Assembly (NCBI RefSeq): GCF_029318635.1
Contig: NZ_CP119676.1
Location: 2,245,001 to 2,309,000 of the forward strand
Source: Varunaivibrio sulfuroxidans
GTDB taxonomy: Bacteria; Pseudomonadota; Alphaproteobacteria; Rhodospirillales; Magnetovibrionaceae
Reading direction: 5' to 3'
Length of the DNA: 64,000 nt
The position numbers and the translations under genes were made by a program. Positions 1-9,028 of the stretch are shown here, one piece after another; position 1 is the stretch's first letter; each line of letters opens with the position of its first letter. The notes beneath the pieces are model-generated. The model was not told where the DNA came from, made no database searches, and saw only the letters and a program-made list of their open reading frames with translations.

Positions 1-1662
1 CCCGCAGCCGAGCGTATCTTCGCTTACGCCGAGGAAGACGTTCTGGGTAAGAGCATTGACGCCCTGATTCCCGAACTGAGATTTTCCGGGCAGGTGGGAA
101 CCGGGTTGATTTTTAGCCTGTGCGATGGGCTTGTCATCATTCCCGCCCAATGGGTGGAAACCCAGGGAAAACGTAGCGAGGGGAAAAAATTTCCCTTGGA
201 GTTTTCGATTAGCAGTTTTCATTTGCGGGACCGGACGCATTACATTTGCGTGTCGCGCAACATCGCTATGCGCAAGCAAAACGAGGACAAGCTGCGCTTT
301 CTGGCGACCCGTGACCCTTTGACTCATTTACCCAACCGTTACATGTTCGAAGAACGCCTCCATCAGGCGATCGTGCGCGCGAAGGATCAAAACGAAAACA
401 TCGCCGTCATGTTTATCGACCTGGATAATTTCAAGAACATCAACGACGCCATGGGGCATTCTACGGGGGACGCCGTGCTCCGTTTGGCGGCGGAAAGGTT
501 ACTGTCCTGCGTGGACGCCGAGGACACCGTGGCCCGTCTGTCGGGGGATGAATTTACCGTTATTTTGAAAGGTGTGCGCGATGAACAGCATACCGCGGCC
601 ATCGCCGAGAAAATGCTCGAAACCCTTTCTCTCGCCTTTCACGTCAAGAACCGCGAAGTTTTCACCTCGGGCAGCATTGGGATCATTTTGTGTCCGCCAA
701 AGACCTATACGGCGGAAGAGATGGTTAAAAATGTGTACTCGGCGTCCCACTACGCCAAGAAGTGTGGACGCAATAATTATCAATTTTACAATGCCTCGCT
801 TTCCATGGACGCCTTGCGCCGGATGGCGGTCGAAAACGGGTTGCGCAAGGCGTTGGGAAACGGCGAACTGGAACTGCTTTACCAACCGAAAGTCAAAATG
901 GGTTCCTTCGAGATCATCGGGGCGGAGGCTCTCGTGCGTTGGACCAGTTCCGAGCTGGGGTCGGTTTCTCCGGTTGAATTTATTCCCGTGGCCGAACAAA
1001 GCGGTCTGATCATTCCCATCGGCGATTGGATTTTGGAAACCGCCTGCCGGCAAGCGAAACACTGGTACGATCAAGGACGGCACGATGTGCATGTGGCCGT
1101 CAATCTGTCGGCGGTGCAGTTTCGCGAACGGGACCTCGCCGGACGAGTCATGCAGGTATTGAGTAGTGTCGGCCTGCCGCCCGGGTGCCTCGACCTGGAA
1201 TTGACCGAAAGTATGTTGGTCGATGACGCCGAGGAAACGGTGGCGGCTCTCAACCGACTGAAAAAAATTGGCGTTACTCTATCCATTGATGATTTCGGAA
1301 CGGGTTATTCGTCGCTCAGCTATCTGACCCGTTTTCCTCTCGACGCATTAAAGGTCGATCGGGCCTTCGTGACCGGATTGCCGGACGATGGCGACGCCGT
1401 GACAATGGCCAAGGCGATTGTCAGCATGGCGCAAAATTTGGGCTTTAAGGTCGTCGCCGAAGGAATCGAAACCGAACGCCAGAACGCCTTCCTACACGCC
1501 CTGGGTAGCGATATCGGCCAGGGTTTCTTGTACAGCCGACCGCTACCTCTGAGCGCCTTCATGGCGCTTTTGAAAAACGGGCGGCCCTTGTTCCGCAATT
1601 CTCCCGCAGATACCCTCCGCCCGCGAGGCGGGCCGGCGGACGAAATCGGGCCGCACGCCTGA
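1..1662 (+). CDS. PAS-GGDEF-EAL cyclic-di-GMP signalling protein (5' truncated by the window edge)
   Basis: The reading frame is open from base 1, so the N-terminus lies outside the window. The first roughly 60 visible residues read as the end of a PAS sensor domain. A GGDEF domain follows with its RDPLTHLPNR opening and an SGDEF active-site motif near visible residues 181-185; the first glycine is replaced by serine, which is often tolerated. An EAL domain comes next (EAL near 308-310, then DDFGTGYSSL and VAEGIET), with the usual phosphodiesterase signature residues. Such hybrid proteins make or degrade cyclic di-GMP in response to the sensor domain. Which activity dominates cannot be told from sequence. 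Confidence 0.93.
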   Translation, partial: PAAERIFAYAEEDVLGKSIDALIPELRFSGQVGTGLIFSLCDGLVIIPAQWVETQGKRSEGKKFPLEFSISSFHLRDRTHYICVSRNIAMRKQNEDKLRFLATRDPLTHLPNRYMFEERLHQAIVRAKDQNENIAVMFIDLDNFKNINDAMGHSTGDAVLRLAAERLLSCVDAEDTVARLSGDEFTVILKGVRDEQHTAAIAEKMLETLSLAFHVKNREVFTSGSIGIILCPPKTYTAEEMVKNVYSASHYAKKCGRNNYQFYNASLSMDALRRMAVENGLRKALGNGELELLYQPKVKMGSFEIIGAEALVRWTSSELGSVSPVEFIPVAEQSGLIIPIGDWILETACRQAKHWYDQGRHDVHVAVNLSAVQFRERDLAGRVMQVLSSVGLPPGCLDLELTESMLVDDAEETVAALNRLKKIGVTLSIDDFGTGYSSLSYLTRFPLDALKVDRAFVTGLPDDGDAVTMAKAIVSMAQNLGFKVVAEGIETERQNAFLHALGSDIGQGFLYSRPLPLSAFMALLKNGRPLFRNSPADTLRPRGGPADEIGPHA

Positions 1663-1716
1663 AGACGGCGCCCCTCCCTTGTCGATGTTCGCTAACGCGG
1701 GAGGCTTCGCCGGGGA

Positions 1717-2235
1717 TTAGGCGCCGATTATGGCGTCAATTTCGGCCTGAGCCATGGTGGTTTCACTGCCGTGAATATTCGCGCTGGCCATATCGAGGAG
1801 GCGTTGAATCGTTTGCGAAAGGGCGCTGGCGTTCGCGCGCACCAAATCCATGTCGCCATTGTTGATGTCGTGTTCGAGCCGTTCGATGCTGGTCAGGAGG
1901 AGACGGTTGATCTGGACGATATTTTTTTCAAACGGGACTTTATATTTGGCGGGAACGAAATCATAGGCTTCGATCGCCAATTCCTTGTCGGCGATGGTGC
2001 TGTCGCGAAAGTGTTCCTGATATGGCTTGGGCTGCCATTGCTTGGCCTCCTCCAGCAGTTCGGGCATGTCCGCCAGCATTTCGAAAACCATGACGACTTC
2101 ATTGAAATGGTTCAGATAGTCTGTCGCCAGGAGAGTGTCTTCATTGACGTTCGTGCCATGGGCTCGGGCTTTCAACTCTAGAAAACGGTCCATTTCCTCG
2201 GGGGTTTCAAAATCGTCGCGACTCGGTTCAATCAT
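1717..2235 (-). CDS. Conserved-type hypothetical acidic alpha-helical protein (172 aa)
   Basis: I do not recognise a named family. The protein is acidic, soluble and apparently all helical, with no signal peptide, membrane segment or cysteine motif. The C-terminal half, with regularly spaced leucines and alternating charges, resembles a helical bundle. It converges on the PAS-GGDEF-EAL gene and is followed upstream by a 300-bp gap before cimA, so it is probably its own unit. The ATG start leads straight into an acidic N-terminus. Codon use matches the neighbouring genes, which supports it as real. Function unknown. Confidence 0.7.
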   Translation of the reverse strand: MIEPSRDDFETPEEMDRFLELKARAHGTNVNEDTLLATDYLNHFNEVVMVFEMLADMPELLEEAKQWQPKPYQEHFRDSTIADKELAIEAYDFVPAKYKVPFEKNIVQINRLLLTSIERLEHDINNGDMDLVRANASALSQTIQRLLDMASANIHGSETTMAQAEIDAIIGA

Positions 2236-2533
2236 GGCATCGTTTCAATTTGTCCGCGCCGGTGAGACGTCGGAACTTTTTCTGTTGCGGGGACCACCCG
2301 CGACGGCGGATGGTGGCCGATCTTCATAACGACACAAGACTATAGTACCATGCAGCGAGGCGTGTGCCGGCCCGAAAATTCTAAATTTGAATAACAATAA
2401 ACGTTTGTTTTCTCCGCGCCAAGCCGCCTTTGCGCGCCGGAGCGGTGCGGGGGGCGTCTTTCGTATGGGAAAACCTTGTGCCCTGGGCGCATTTTAGGCA
2501 TTCTCGCGCTTTCATGATTTGAACCGATAAACG
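2236..2533. other. Intergenic region upstream of cimA
   Basis: About 300 bp between the divergent hypothetical gene and cimA. It contains an AT-rich patch (about 2375-2410) suited to a promoter, followed by a GC-rich stretch with a CTCCG/CGGAG inverted repeat around 2415-2445. No open frame is convincing and I see no recognisable riboswitch or tRNA. Confidence 0.4.
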
Positions 2534-4144
2534 ATGGTGACGATGAGCGACAAGCGCGTCTATTTGTACGACAGCACGTTGCGTGACGGAGCGCAGACAC
2601 AAGGAGTCGATTTCGGCCCCGCCGACAAGGTTGCGATCACCCGCGCCCTGGACGCGTTGGGGATAGACTATGTCGAAGGTGGCTGGCCCGGGGCCAATCC
2701 GACCGATGACGCCTTTTTCGCCGCGCCGCCGGAAACCAAATTCACCCATCTGACCGCGTTCGGCATGACCCGCCGGGCGTCCCATGGCGTCGATAACGAC
2801 CCGGGCTTGAACCAGCTGCTGTCCGCCAAGGTGCGTCATGTCTGCATGGTTGGCAAGACGTGGGATTTTCATGTCGATGTCGCGTTGGGTATCGCCCACG
2901 CGGAAAATATCGCCATGATCGGCGATTCGGTGGCTTATGGCGCGGCCAAAGTCGATGAAATTTTGTTCGACGCCGAACACTTCTTCGACGGTTACAAGGC
3001 CAACCCCGAATTCGCCCTGGCCTGTATCGTCAAGGCTTATGAAAGCGGCGCGCGCTGGGTGGTTTTGTGCGACACCAACGGCGGTACGCTGCCGCATGAA
3101 ATCAGCGCCATCGTCGGTGAGGTGGCGCAAAAAATTCCCGGCGCCCACCTGGGCATTCACGCCCACAACGACACCGGCAACGCCATCGCCAATTCCCTGG
3201 CGGCGGTGCGCGCGGGCGTGCGTCAAGTCCAGGGCACCTTGAACGGCCTGGGCGAGAGGTGCGGCAACGCTAACCTGATTTCGATCATCCCGACCTTGGT
3301 CCTGAAGATGGGCTATCGGACCGGAGTGACGGAACAGTCGATGCGGCGCTTGACCCATGTCTCGCGCCTGCTCGACGAACGGCTCAATCGCGCGCCGGAC
3401 AAACGCGCGCCGTATGTCGGTGAATCCGCGTTCGCCCACAAGGGCGGGTTGCACGTCTCGGCGGTCGAAAAGGACCCGCGCAGCTACGAACACATCGATC
3501 CCGAATTGGTCGGCAATCATCGCCAAATCGTGGTCTCGGATCAGGCCGGGCGGTCCAACATCCTGGCGCGCTTTCGCGAGATCGGCATCGAGGTCGATCC
3601 CAAGGACGGCAAACTCGCCGAGCTGATTGATACCGTCAAGGGCAACGAATTCGACGGCTACGCCTATGACGGCGCGGAGGCCAGTTTCGAGATTCTGGCG
3701 CGGCGCATTTTGGGATCGGTGCCCGATTATTTTCATTGCACCAGCTTTCGCGTTATCGATGAGCGGCGCTGGAACGCCCGCGGCGAACTGATCACGTTGT
3801 CCGAAGCCACCGTCAAGGTGGCGATCGGTAAGCGCAAGGCGATGGCGGTGGCCGAAGGCAACGGTCCGGTCAACGCCCTCGACGCGGCGCTCAGGAAGGT
3901 GCTGATGCCGATTTATCCCGATCTCGAAGATTTGCGCCTGGTCGATTACAAGGTGCGCATCCTGACTCCCGGCGACGCCACCGCCGCGGTGACGCGGGTG
4001 ATGATCGAGTCCAGCGACAGCACGGGGCGCAGCTGGGGGACCGTCGGCGTTTCGGCGAACGTGATCGACGCCTCCTACGATGCGCTGCGCGACAGCATTA
4101 TTTACAAGCTGTTTTCGAACGGCGTCGCCAGTGGGCACGCGTAA
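2534..4144 (+). CDS. cimA: (R)-citramalate synthase CimA
   Basis: A DRE-TIM metallolyase of the isopropylmalate/homocitrate/citramalate synthase superfamily. It condenses acetyl-CoA with pyruvate to (R)-citramalate, the first step of the threonine-independent route to 2-oxobutanoate and isoleucine. The N-terminus carries the metal/substrate motif DSTLRDGAQTQG, and HAHNDTGNAIANS supplies the metal-binding histidines. The C-terminal third matches the LeuA-type dimer/allosteric domain expected for feedback control by isoleucine. Length (536 aa) is typical of the CimA branch rather than LeuA. The start may be ATG 2534 or ATG 2543, three codons apart. It is followed within 5 bp by trmJ. Confidence 0.93.
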   Translation: MVTMSDKRVYLYDSTLRDGAQTQGVDFGPADKVAITRALDALGIDYVEGGWPGANPTDDAFFAAPPETKFTHLTAFGMTRRASHGVDNDPGLNQLLSAKVRHVCMVGKTWDFHVDVALGIAHAENIAMIGDSVAYGAAKVDEILFDAEHFFDGYKANPEFALACIVKAYESGARWVVLCDTNGGTLPHEISAIVGEVAQKIPGAHLGIHAHNDTGNAIANSLAAVRAGVRQVQGTLNGLGERCGNANLISIIPTLVLKMGYRTGVTEQSMRRLTHVSRLLDERLNRAPDKRAPYVGESAFAHKGGLHVSAVEKDPRSYEHIDPELVGNHRQIVVSDQAGRSNILARFREIGIEVDPKDGKLAELIDTVKGNEFDGYAYDGAEASFEILARRILGSVPDYFHCTSFRVIDERRWNARGELITLSEATVKVAIGKRKAMAVAEGNGPVNALDAALRKVLMPIYPDLEDLRLVDYKVRILTPGDATAAVTRVMIESSDSTGRSWGTVGVSANVIDASYDALRDSIIYKLFSNGVASGHA

Positions 4145-4148
4145 GCGG

Positions 4149-4919
4149 ATGGCGGGCACGCAATCGCGACGACCGGCCAAGTCCACGGTGCGCAAGACCG
4201 ACGGCCCGGCGGTGGTCCTGGTCGAACCGCAGCTGGGGGAAAACATCGGCATGGTGGCGCGCGCCATGCTCAACGCCGGGCTGACCGACTTGCGCCTGGT
4301 CCGTCCGCGCGACGGCTGGCCCAACGACACCGCGAACAAGACGGCGTCCGGCGCATCCTTGGTGTTGGAAACGGCGCGGGTCTTCGCCACCACCGCCGAG
4401 GCGGTTGGTGACGTGCAAGTTCTGTACGCCACCACGGCGCGCCCGCGCGACATGAACAAGGACGAGGTGACGCCACGCTTCGCCGCCGCCCAAATGCGCA
4501 CGCACCATCAAAAGGGCCTGAAGACGGCGGTGTTGTTCGGGCGCGAATCCAAGGGCCTGCACAACGATGACGTGGCGCTGGCCGACGCACTGATGATCGT
4601 GCCGCTGAACCCGGCGTTCAGTTCGCTCAATCTGGCCCAGGCGGTGTTGTTGATCGGCTACGAATGGTTTCAGGCGGCGACGCAAAAGCCCGATATCGAA
4701 CGCGCCATCCGCACCGACACCCGGCCCGCGACCCGCGATGAAATGGTCGGCATGTTCGGGCAATTGGAAGATGCCTTGGATGACAGCGGGTTTTTGCGCC
4801 TGAAGGCGAAGCGGGCGACCATGGTGCGCAACCTGCGCAACATTTTCGTGCGCGCCGGGCTGACCGAACAGGAGGTGCGCACCCTGCGCGGCGTCATCTC
4901 TAGCCTGACGCGGCGCTGA
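4149..4919 (+). CDS. trmJ: tRNA (cytidine/uridine-2'-O-)-methyltransferase TrmJ
   Basis: A SpoU/TrmH-class SPOUT methyltransferase that 2'-O-methylates tRNA position 32. Visible motifs are VEPQLGENIGMVARAMLN near the N-terminus (motif 1), FGRESKGLHNDD (motif 2) and PLNPAFSSLNLAQAV (motif 3), the last two forming the SAM-binding knot. The ATG at 4149, 5 bp after the cimA stop, gives 256 residues, in line with the family; the frame is open further upstream but only inside cimA. The C-terminal helix pair resembles the TrmJ dimerisation extension. Probably co-transcribed with cimA. Confidence 0.9.
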   Translation: MAGTQSRRPAKSTVRKTDGPAVVLVEPQLGENIGMVARAMLNAGLTDLRLVRPRDGWPNDTANKTASGASLVLETARVFATTAEAVGDVQVLYATTARPRDMNKDEVTPRFAAAQMRTHHQKGLKTAVLFGRESKGLHNDDVALADALMIVPLNPAFSSLNLAQAVLLIGYEWFQAATQKPDIERAIRTDTRPATRDEMVGMFGQLEDALDDSGFLRLKAKRATMVRNLRNIFVRAGLTEQEVRTLRGVISSLTRR

Positions 4920-4951
4920 GCTGCGCCGCCGCCGGGCCGGTCCCGGGTGAG

Positions 4952-4968
4952 CGGGTATTTTATACCCG
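4952..4968. other. Perfect 7-bp inverted repeat at the coq7 stop codon
   Basis: CGGGTAT and ATACCCG are separated by three T, giving a short hairpin that spans the TAA stop of coq7 between the convergent trmJ and coq7 genes. There is no U-tract on either side, so it is not a standard Rho-independent terminator. It may protect the 3' end or be incidental. Confidence 0.35.
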
Positions 4969-5610
4969 TTCCGACAGCCAGATCGCCAGCTTCGAGCCTC
5001 TTTTGATCGCCGTTGATAGCAGGTCGTAGCCTGGCGCCTGGCGGGCGCCGTGATCGAGTCCGGTTTGGCGATGCTCTAGTTCTTCCTCGCGAAACTTCCG
5101 GCAGGTCTCGCGCAGGTCTTTTTCGTCGTCGCCCAGGGCCTCGATCTGTTTGGCGTAATGCTCGTCGATCGCCTCTTCGACGGCGACCGTACAGGCCATG
5201 GCGGCCTTCTCGCCGAGCAGGGCGGCGCCCGCGCCTAGGGCGTACCCGGCAATATGCCACAGCGGGGTAAGCATCGTCGGGCGCGCCCCACGCGCGCGGG
5301 CCAAGTCGTCGAAGGTCGCCAGATGATGTTCTTCCTGTTTCGCCATGTGGCGAATGATGGCCCCGCTGGGACCGTCGCCCAGCACCGCGAGCTGGCCCTC
5401 GTATATCCTGACCGCGCCGTATTCACCGGCTTGATCGACGCGGATGATGCGTTCGACCAACTGCGCGCGGGTGGGGTCGCCGGGAAGGCGTCCGCCACGT
5501 GGCGTCGTTTTTGCGTCCTGCGCCGTTTTTCCGTTTCGGGGGGGCGTGTTGGGGTTCGCTTTGGGGGAGGAGGTGGATTTTTGTTTTGACGTCATGTCGG
5601 GTCCGATCAT
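4960..5610 (-). CDS. coq7: Coq7-type demethoxyubiquinone hydroxylase
   Basis: A di-iron monooxygenase that hydroxylates the demethoxyubiquinone ring in ubiquinone biosynthesis. Carboxylate and histidine ligands are visible in repeated four-helix-bundle motifs: EYGAVRIYEGQ, KQEEHH, VEEAIDEHY and REEELEH. About 40 N-terminal residues are rich in lysine, proline and threonine and probably disordered. The ATG at 5610 overlaps the dsbB stop as ATGA, the likely translationally coupled start; a second ATG at 5595 is possible. It shares an operon with dsbB, whose product also depends on ubiquinone, so the pairing makes sense. Confidence 0.92.
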   Translation of the reverse strand: MIGPDMTSKQKSTSSPKANPNTPPRNGKTAQDAKTTPRGGRLPGDPTRAQLVERIIRVDQAGEYGAVRIYEGQLAVLGDGPSGAIIRHMAKQEEHHLATFDDLARARGARPTMLTPLWHIAGYALGAGAALLGEKAAMACTVAVEEAIDEHYAKQIEALGDDEKDLRETCRKFREEELEHRQTGLDHGARQAPGYDLLSTAIKRGSKLAIWLSERV

Positions 5611-6104
5611 TGGGGGTCGATGGGCCGCCGGTAGGGGCGCAACCGCCCGGCGGCGCTTGTCGCCGCCAACCCCAGGAACAAAGAGAATACAATATTCCAG
5701 CCCGCCATGGAAATGCCGAACAGCGTCCAATCGACCTGATCGCAGGGTTTGACGGGTTTGTGGTGCAGGCTGGCGAGCAACTGTTGCGGGGTCATATGCG
5801 CCGGCAGTCCCCCCGCGCAGCCTACGGCGGACTGCCACCAATGCTGCTCGACCCCGACATGATAGACCGCGACCGCGGTTCCGATGAAAAAGGCCGCCGC
5901 CATGGCGTATAAAATCCGCCATGCCCACGTCGGTCGCCACAACGCCGCGACACTCAACACGACAACCACGGCGAAGGGAACGCGTTGGATCAAGCACAGA
6001 TGGCACGGTTCCAAGCCGAAGCCATACTGGGCGATATACGCCGCCATCAACGCCGCCGCGCTAACGACGGCGAAAAAAAGAGGAAAGCTGCGTTTGTCTG
6101 TCAT
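5607..6104 (-). CDS. dsbB: Disulfide bond formation protein DsbB
   Basis: An inner-membrane protein that reoxidises DsbA and passes electrons to ubiquinone. The 165 residues contain four hydrophobic spans, the first-loop pair PCHLC and a second periplasmic cysteine pair (VGCAGG and KPCDQV), the arrangement needed for DsbB catalysis. The length is normal. The gene overlaps coq7 by 4 bp (ATGA) and lies 52 bp after the YqaA-type gene in the same direction, suggesting an operon. The window contains no dsbA. Confidence 0.9.
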   Translation of the reverse strand: MTDKRSFPLFFAVVSAAALMAAYIAQYGFGLEPCHLCLIQRVPFAVVVVLSVAALWRPTWAWRILYAMAAAFFIGTAVAVYHVGVEQHWWQSAVGCAGGLPAHMTPQQLLASLHHKPVKPCDQVDWTLFGISMAGWNIVFSLFLGLAATSAAGRLRPYRRPIDPQ

Positions 6105-6156
6105 AGGGCTCCTATGGATATTTGCACGTCTCCGCTTCGTTCCGCCTTGCTCCGCC

Positions 6157-6738
6157 CTAAAATACGTATTTAATCAAGGCGAAGCCGCCGAATAACAAGA
6201 TGAAGCCGAAAAGGGCCAATTTTCCCAGATGCACTTCAATGAAATGACGGATGGGTTCGCCATAATACCACAGCAATCCGGCCTCAAGAAAGAAGCGCGC
6301 CCCGCGCGACAGCCCCGAGGCGACGGTGAAGACGCCGAGATTGAGCCCGCTGACGCCGCTGGCGATGGTGAACACTTTATAGGGAATCGGCGTAAACCCG
6401 GCCCCGGCGACGATCCACGCGCCCCACTGATTGTAGTAAGACTGAAAAACCTGAAATTTCGCCGCGTAGCCGTAAAAATCCAATACCGGACGGCCGATGC
6501 TTGCGAACATGTAATACCCGATGGCGTAACCGAACAGGCCGCCGACGACCGACCCTAGGGTGCTGACGGTGGCAATTTTCCACGCCTTGGAGCGTGAGGC
6601 CAGGACCATTGAAATAATCAAAAGATCGGGCGGCAGCGGAAAGAAGGAGCTTTCCATGAAGGCGACGGCGGCCAGCGCCCACATCGCATAAGGCTTGGCC
6701 GAAAGGTCCATGGTCCAGTCGTACAGGTGTCTGAGCAA
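6157..6738 (-). CDS. YqaA/DedA-superfamily membrane protein
   Basis: A 193-residue integral membrane protein of the VTT/SNARE-associated (DedA-like) superfamily, YqaA branch. Family features are the FFPLPPDLLI re-entrant proline motif near the N-terminus, GSVVGGLFGYAIGYY in the middle and the G-x-x-P motif GFTPIPYKVFTIASG, whose polar residues line the proposed transport cavity. DedA relatives act in lipid flipping and membrane homeostasis; the exact substrate of the YqaA group is not settled. It is the first gene of the yqaA-dsbB-coq7 run. Confidence 0.85.
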   Translation of the reverse strand: MLRHLYDWTMDLSAKPYAMWALAAVAFMESSFFPLPPDLLIISMVLASRSKAWKIATVSTLGSVVGGLFGYAIGYYMFASIGRPVLDFYGYAAKFQVFQSYYNQWGAWIVAGAGFTPIPYKVFTIASGVSGLNLGVFTVASGLSRGARFFLEAGLLWYYGEPIRHFIEVHLGKLALFGFILLFGGFALIKYVF

Positions 6739-6867
6739 AGAAATATCCTCGTATAGGGGCGCGCCGCGCCCGGGAAGCCGAATTGAGCTTTACCAGCGCC
6801 GAGCCGCGGGGGCAACGGGCAAACGGGACGGGTAACCGAGCGGGGAGCGAAAAGTCGTTAATCGGTG

Positions 6868-6895
6868 TTGACCGGGGCGAAACCTTGGCTATGAT
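6868..6895 (+). promoter_or_regulatory. Sigma-70-type promoter for tRNA-Leu
   Basis: TTGACC (6868-6873) and TATGAT (6890-6895) are separated by 16 bp and placed so that transcription would begin about 10 nt before the tRNA at 6914. This is one of the clearest consensus promoters in the window. Confidence 0.7.
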
Positions 6896-6913
6896 GAGCC
6901 GCTTCGTGGCAGG

Positions 6914-7000
6914 GCCCCTGTGGCGGAATTGGTAGACGCGACAGACTCAAAATCTGTTATCCGAAAGGGTGTGGGAGTTCGACTCTCCCCGGGGGCACCA
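6914..7000 (+). tRNA. tRNA-Leu (anticodon CAA)
   Basis: The cloverleaf can be folded by eye. The 7-bp acceptor stem is GCCCCTG with CGGGGGC, the anticodon stem is ACAGA/TCTGT with loop CTCAAAA giving anticodon CAA, a class II variable arm follows, and the T-arm contains GTTCGAC. The 3' CCA is encoded. The 87-nt length fits a leucine tRNA. It reads UUG codons. It has its own promoter and terminator and is not part of a protein operon. Confidence 0.97.
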
Positions 7001-7026
7001 TTTTTCTTTTCCCATTTATGAGCGGC

Positions 7027-7065
7027 GGCGCGCCCGGCATTTCGGTGGGCGCGTTTTGTGTTTTT
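7027..7065 (+). terminator. Rho-independent terminator after tRNA-Leu
   Basis: CGCGCCC (7029-7035) pairs with GGGCGCG (7047-7053) and is followed by TTTTGTGTTTTT, the classic GC hairpin plus U-tract. It ends the tRNA transcript; oppF ends just downstream on the opposite strand. Confidence 0.8.
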
Positions 7066-7068
7066 GGC

Positions 7069-8043
7069 TTAGGCCTTATGACAGGCCACTCGGTGGCCTG
7101 GCGCGAGCTCCCGGAGCGTCGGAATTTCGCGTGCGCATATCTCGTCGGCCAGCGGGCAGCGGGTGCGAAAAACACAGCCTGACGGCGGGTCGGTGGGCGA
7201 GGGCAGATCGCCGCTGAGAACGACCCGATGTTTGGCCCGTTCGCGTTTAGGGTCGGGGATCGGCACCGCCGAAATCAAGGCCTGGGTATAGGGATGACGC
7301 GGGCGGGCATAGAGCGCGTCGCGATCGGCCAGTTCCATGATCTTGCCCAGGTAGAGCACCATGATCCGGTCGCTGATGTGGCGCACTACGGAAAGGTCGT
7401 GGCTGATGAACAACAGGGCGACGTTGAAATCGCGTCGGAGATCTTCCAGAAGATTGACGATCTGGGCCTGGATCGACACGTCGAGCGCCGAGACCGGCTC
7501 GTCGCAGACGATCATCTTGGGGTGCAGGATCATGGCGCGGGCGACGCCGATGCGCTGGCACTGGCCGCCGGAAAATTCGTGGGGATAGCGGTTGATCATG
7601 GTCCCCAGCAAGCCGACGCGGTCCATCATCGCGCGGACCTCGGCGCGCAGGTCGTCCTTGGACATCTTGGGGTTGTGGGTGCGTAGCGGCTCGCCGATGA
7701 TCTGCCCGATCGTCATCCGCGGGTCGAGGCTGGCCAACGGGTCTTGGAAAATGATTTGCATGTCGCGCCGGTGGGGGCGCATGGCGTGCGGCGATAGCGT
7801 GGAGATGTCCTCGCCCAGCCAGACGACGCGGCCCGCCGTGGGCGCGACAAGCTGCAAGATCGCCCGTCCGAGGGTCGATTTTCCACACCCTGATTCGCCG
7901 ACGATCCCCAACGTTTCGCCTGCCTTCAATGCGAAACTGACGCCATCGACCGCCTTGAGGGGGATCGGGCGGGCCAGCCAACCTTTTGTGGGGACATCGA
8001 AGTGAACCTTGAGATTTTCGACGCTGAGGAGGGTGTCGTTCAT
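7069..8043 (-). CDS. oppF: Oligopeptide ABC transporter ATP-binding protein OppF
   Basis: One of two ATPases of a peptide importer. It contains Walker A GESGCGKST, the ABC signature FSGGQCQRIGVAR, Walker B MIVCDEPVSALD and the C-terminal oligopeptide/dipeptide (HPYTQAL) extension with the usual cysteines. The ATG at 8043 overlaps the oppD stop as ATGA and gives 324 residues; the frame stays open further upstream only inside oppD. It is the last gene of the oppABCDF operon and converges on the tRNA-Leu terminator. Confidence 0.93.
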   Translation of the reverse strand: MNDTLLSVENLKVHFDVPTKGWLARPIPLKAVDGVSFALKAGETLGIVGESGCGKSTLGRAILQLVAPTAGRVVWLGEDISTLSPHAMRPHRRDMQIIFQDPLASLDPRMTIGQIIGEPLRTHNPKMSKDDLRAEVRAMMDRVGLLGTMINRYPHEFSGGQCQRIGVARAMILHPKMIVCDEPVSALDVSIQAQIVNLLEDLRRDFNVALLFISHDLSVVRHISDRIMVLYLGKIMELADRDALYARPRHPYTQALISAVPIPDPKRERAKHRVVLSGDLPSPTDPPSGCVFRTRCPLADEICAREIPTLRELAPGHRVACHKA

Positions 8044-9026
8044 ATGGTCATCTCCGCCCGGGTGACATGACACGCCCGCGCCCGTCCACTCTCGGCTCCA
8101 TCGAAGGGCGTCAGGGACGGAACCGTGATCGCGCATGGCGCGACCGCGTGGGCGCAACGATCGCGAAAAGCACAGCCCGTGGGCAAGTTTTGCAGGTTGG
8201 GCGGCTGGCCGGGGATGGCGTACAGGTGTTTTTGCGCGCCAAGATCGATGCGCGGCATGGCGCGCAGCAACCCTTGGGTGTAGGGATGACTGGCGTCGTA
8301 AAAAATATCGTCGGCGCCGCCCTCCTCGACGACGCGCCCGCCGTACATCACCAGCACCCGTTCGCACAGGCCCGCGATCACGCCAAGGTCGTGGGTAATC
8401 ATGACGACGGCGGTGTTCAGATCTTTTTGCAGGCGGGCGAGCAGTTCCAAAATTTGCGCCTGCACCGTGACGTCGAGCGCGGTCGTCGGCTCGTCGGCGA
8501 TCAGCAATTGTGGTTCGCACAGCAGGCTCATCGCGATCATCACCCGCTGGCGCATGCCGCCGGAAAATTCGTGGGGATACATGGCGATGCGCTGGGCAGC
8601 CTGGGGAATTCCGACGAGGTCGAGATATTCGACCGCCCGCTTCAGCGCCGCGTCCCAGGACATCCCCTTGTGTTCGACCAAAACTTCGCTCATTTGCTTC
8701 GATATTCTCAGGTGCGGGTTGAGCGAAGTCATCGGGTCCTGGAAGATCATCGCGATTTTATTGCCGCGCACGCGGTCCAGTTCGGAGCCGGGGCGGTTCA
8801 AGATCTCGGCGCCCTCGAAGAGGACCGATCCGTCGGCCCGTCCATTCTTGGCGAGCAGGCCCATGATCGACAAAAAAACCTGGGTCTTACCCGATCCCGA
8901 TTCGCCGACCACGCCGACGCTTTCGCCGGGATTGATGGCGAAATTCAGATCGGTGACGGCGGCGACCTCGCCGTCGGGGGTGGTGAAGCGGGTGTTGAGG
9001 TCCCGAACGTCGAGAATGGCCGTCAT
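8040..9026 (-). CDS. oppD: Oligopeptide ABC transporter ATP-binding protein OppD
   Basis: The partner ATPase to OppF. Walker A is GESGSGKTQ, the signature FSGGMRQRVMIAM and Walker B LLIADEPTTALD; the C-terminal HPYTQGLL region and FRDRC motif match the oligopeptide-transport extension. The ATG at 9026 lies 2 bp past the oppC stop, giving 328 residues. Heterodimeric OppD/OppF power uptake of peptides delivered by OppA. Coupled with oppF through a 4-bp overlap. Confidence 0.93.
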   Translation of the reverse strand: MTAILDVRDLNTRFTTPDGEVAAVTDLNFAINPGESVGVVGESGSGKTQVFLSIMGLLAKNGRADGSVLFEGAEILNRPGSELDRVRGNKIAMIFQDPMTSLNPHLRISKQMSEVLVEHKGMSWDAALKRAVEYLDLVGIPQAAQRIAMYPHEFSGGMRQRVMIAMSLLCEPQLLIADEPTTALDVTVQAQILELLARLQKDLNTAVVMITHDLGVIAGLCERVLVMYGGRVVEEGGADDIFYDASHPYTQGLLRAMPRIDLGAQKHLYAIPGQPPNLQNLPTGCAFRDRCAHAVAPCAITVPSLTPFDGAESGRARACHVTRAEMTI

Positions 9027-9028
9027 CG

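Noticed and set aside
2381..4501. A very long open frame on the minus strand opposite cimA and trmJ
   Set aside because: It is antisense to two clear genes, has no family motif and reflects the GC-rich codon bias of the opposite strand.
4952..4968. Hairpin at the coq7 stop as a terminator
   Set aside because: No U-tract on either strand, so I list it only as an inverted repeat.
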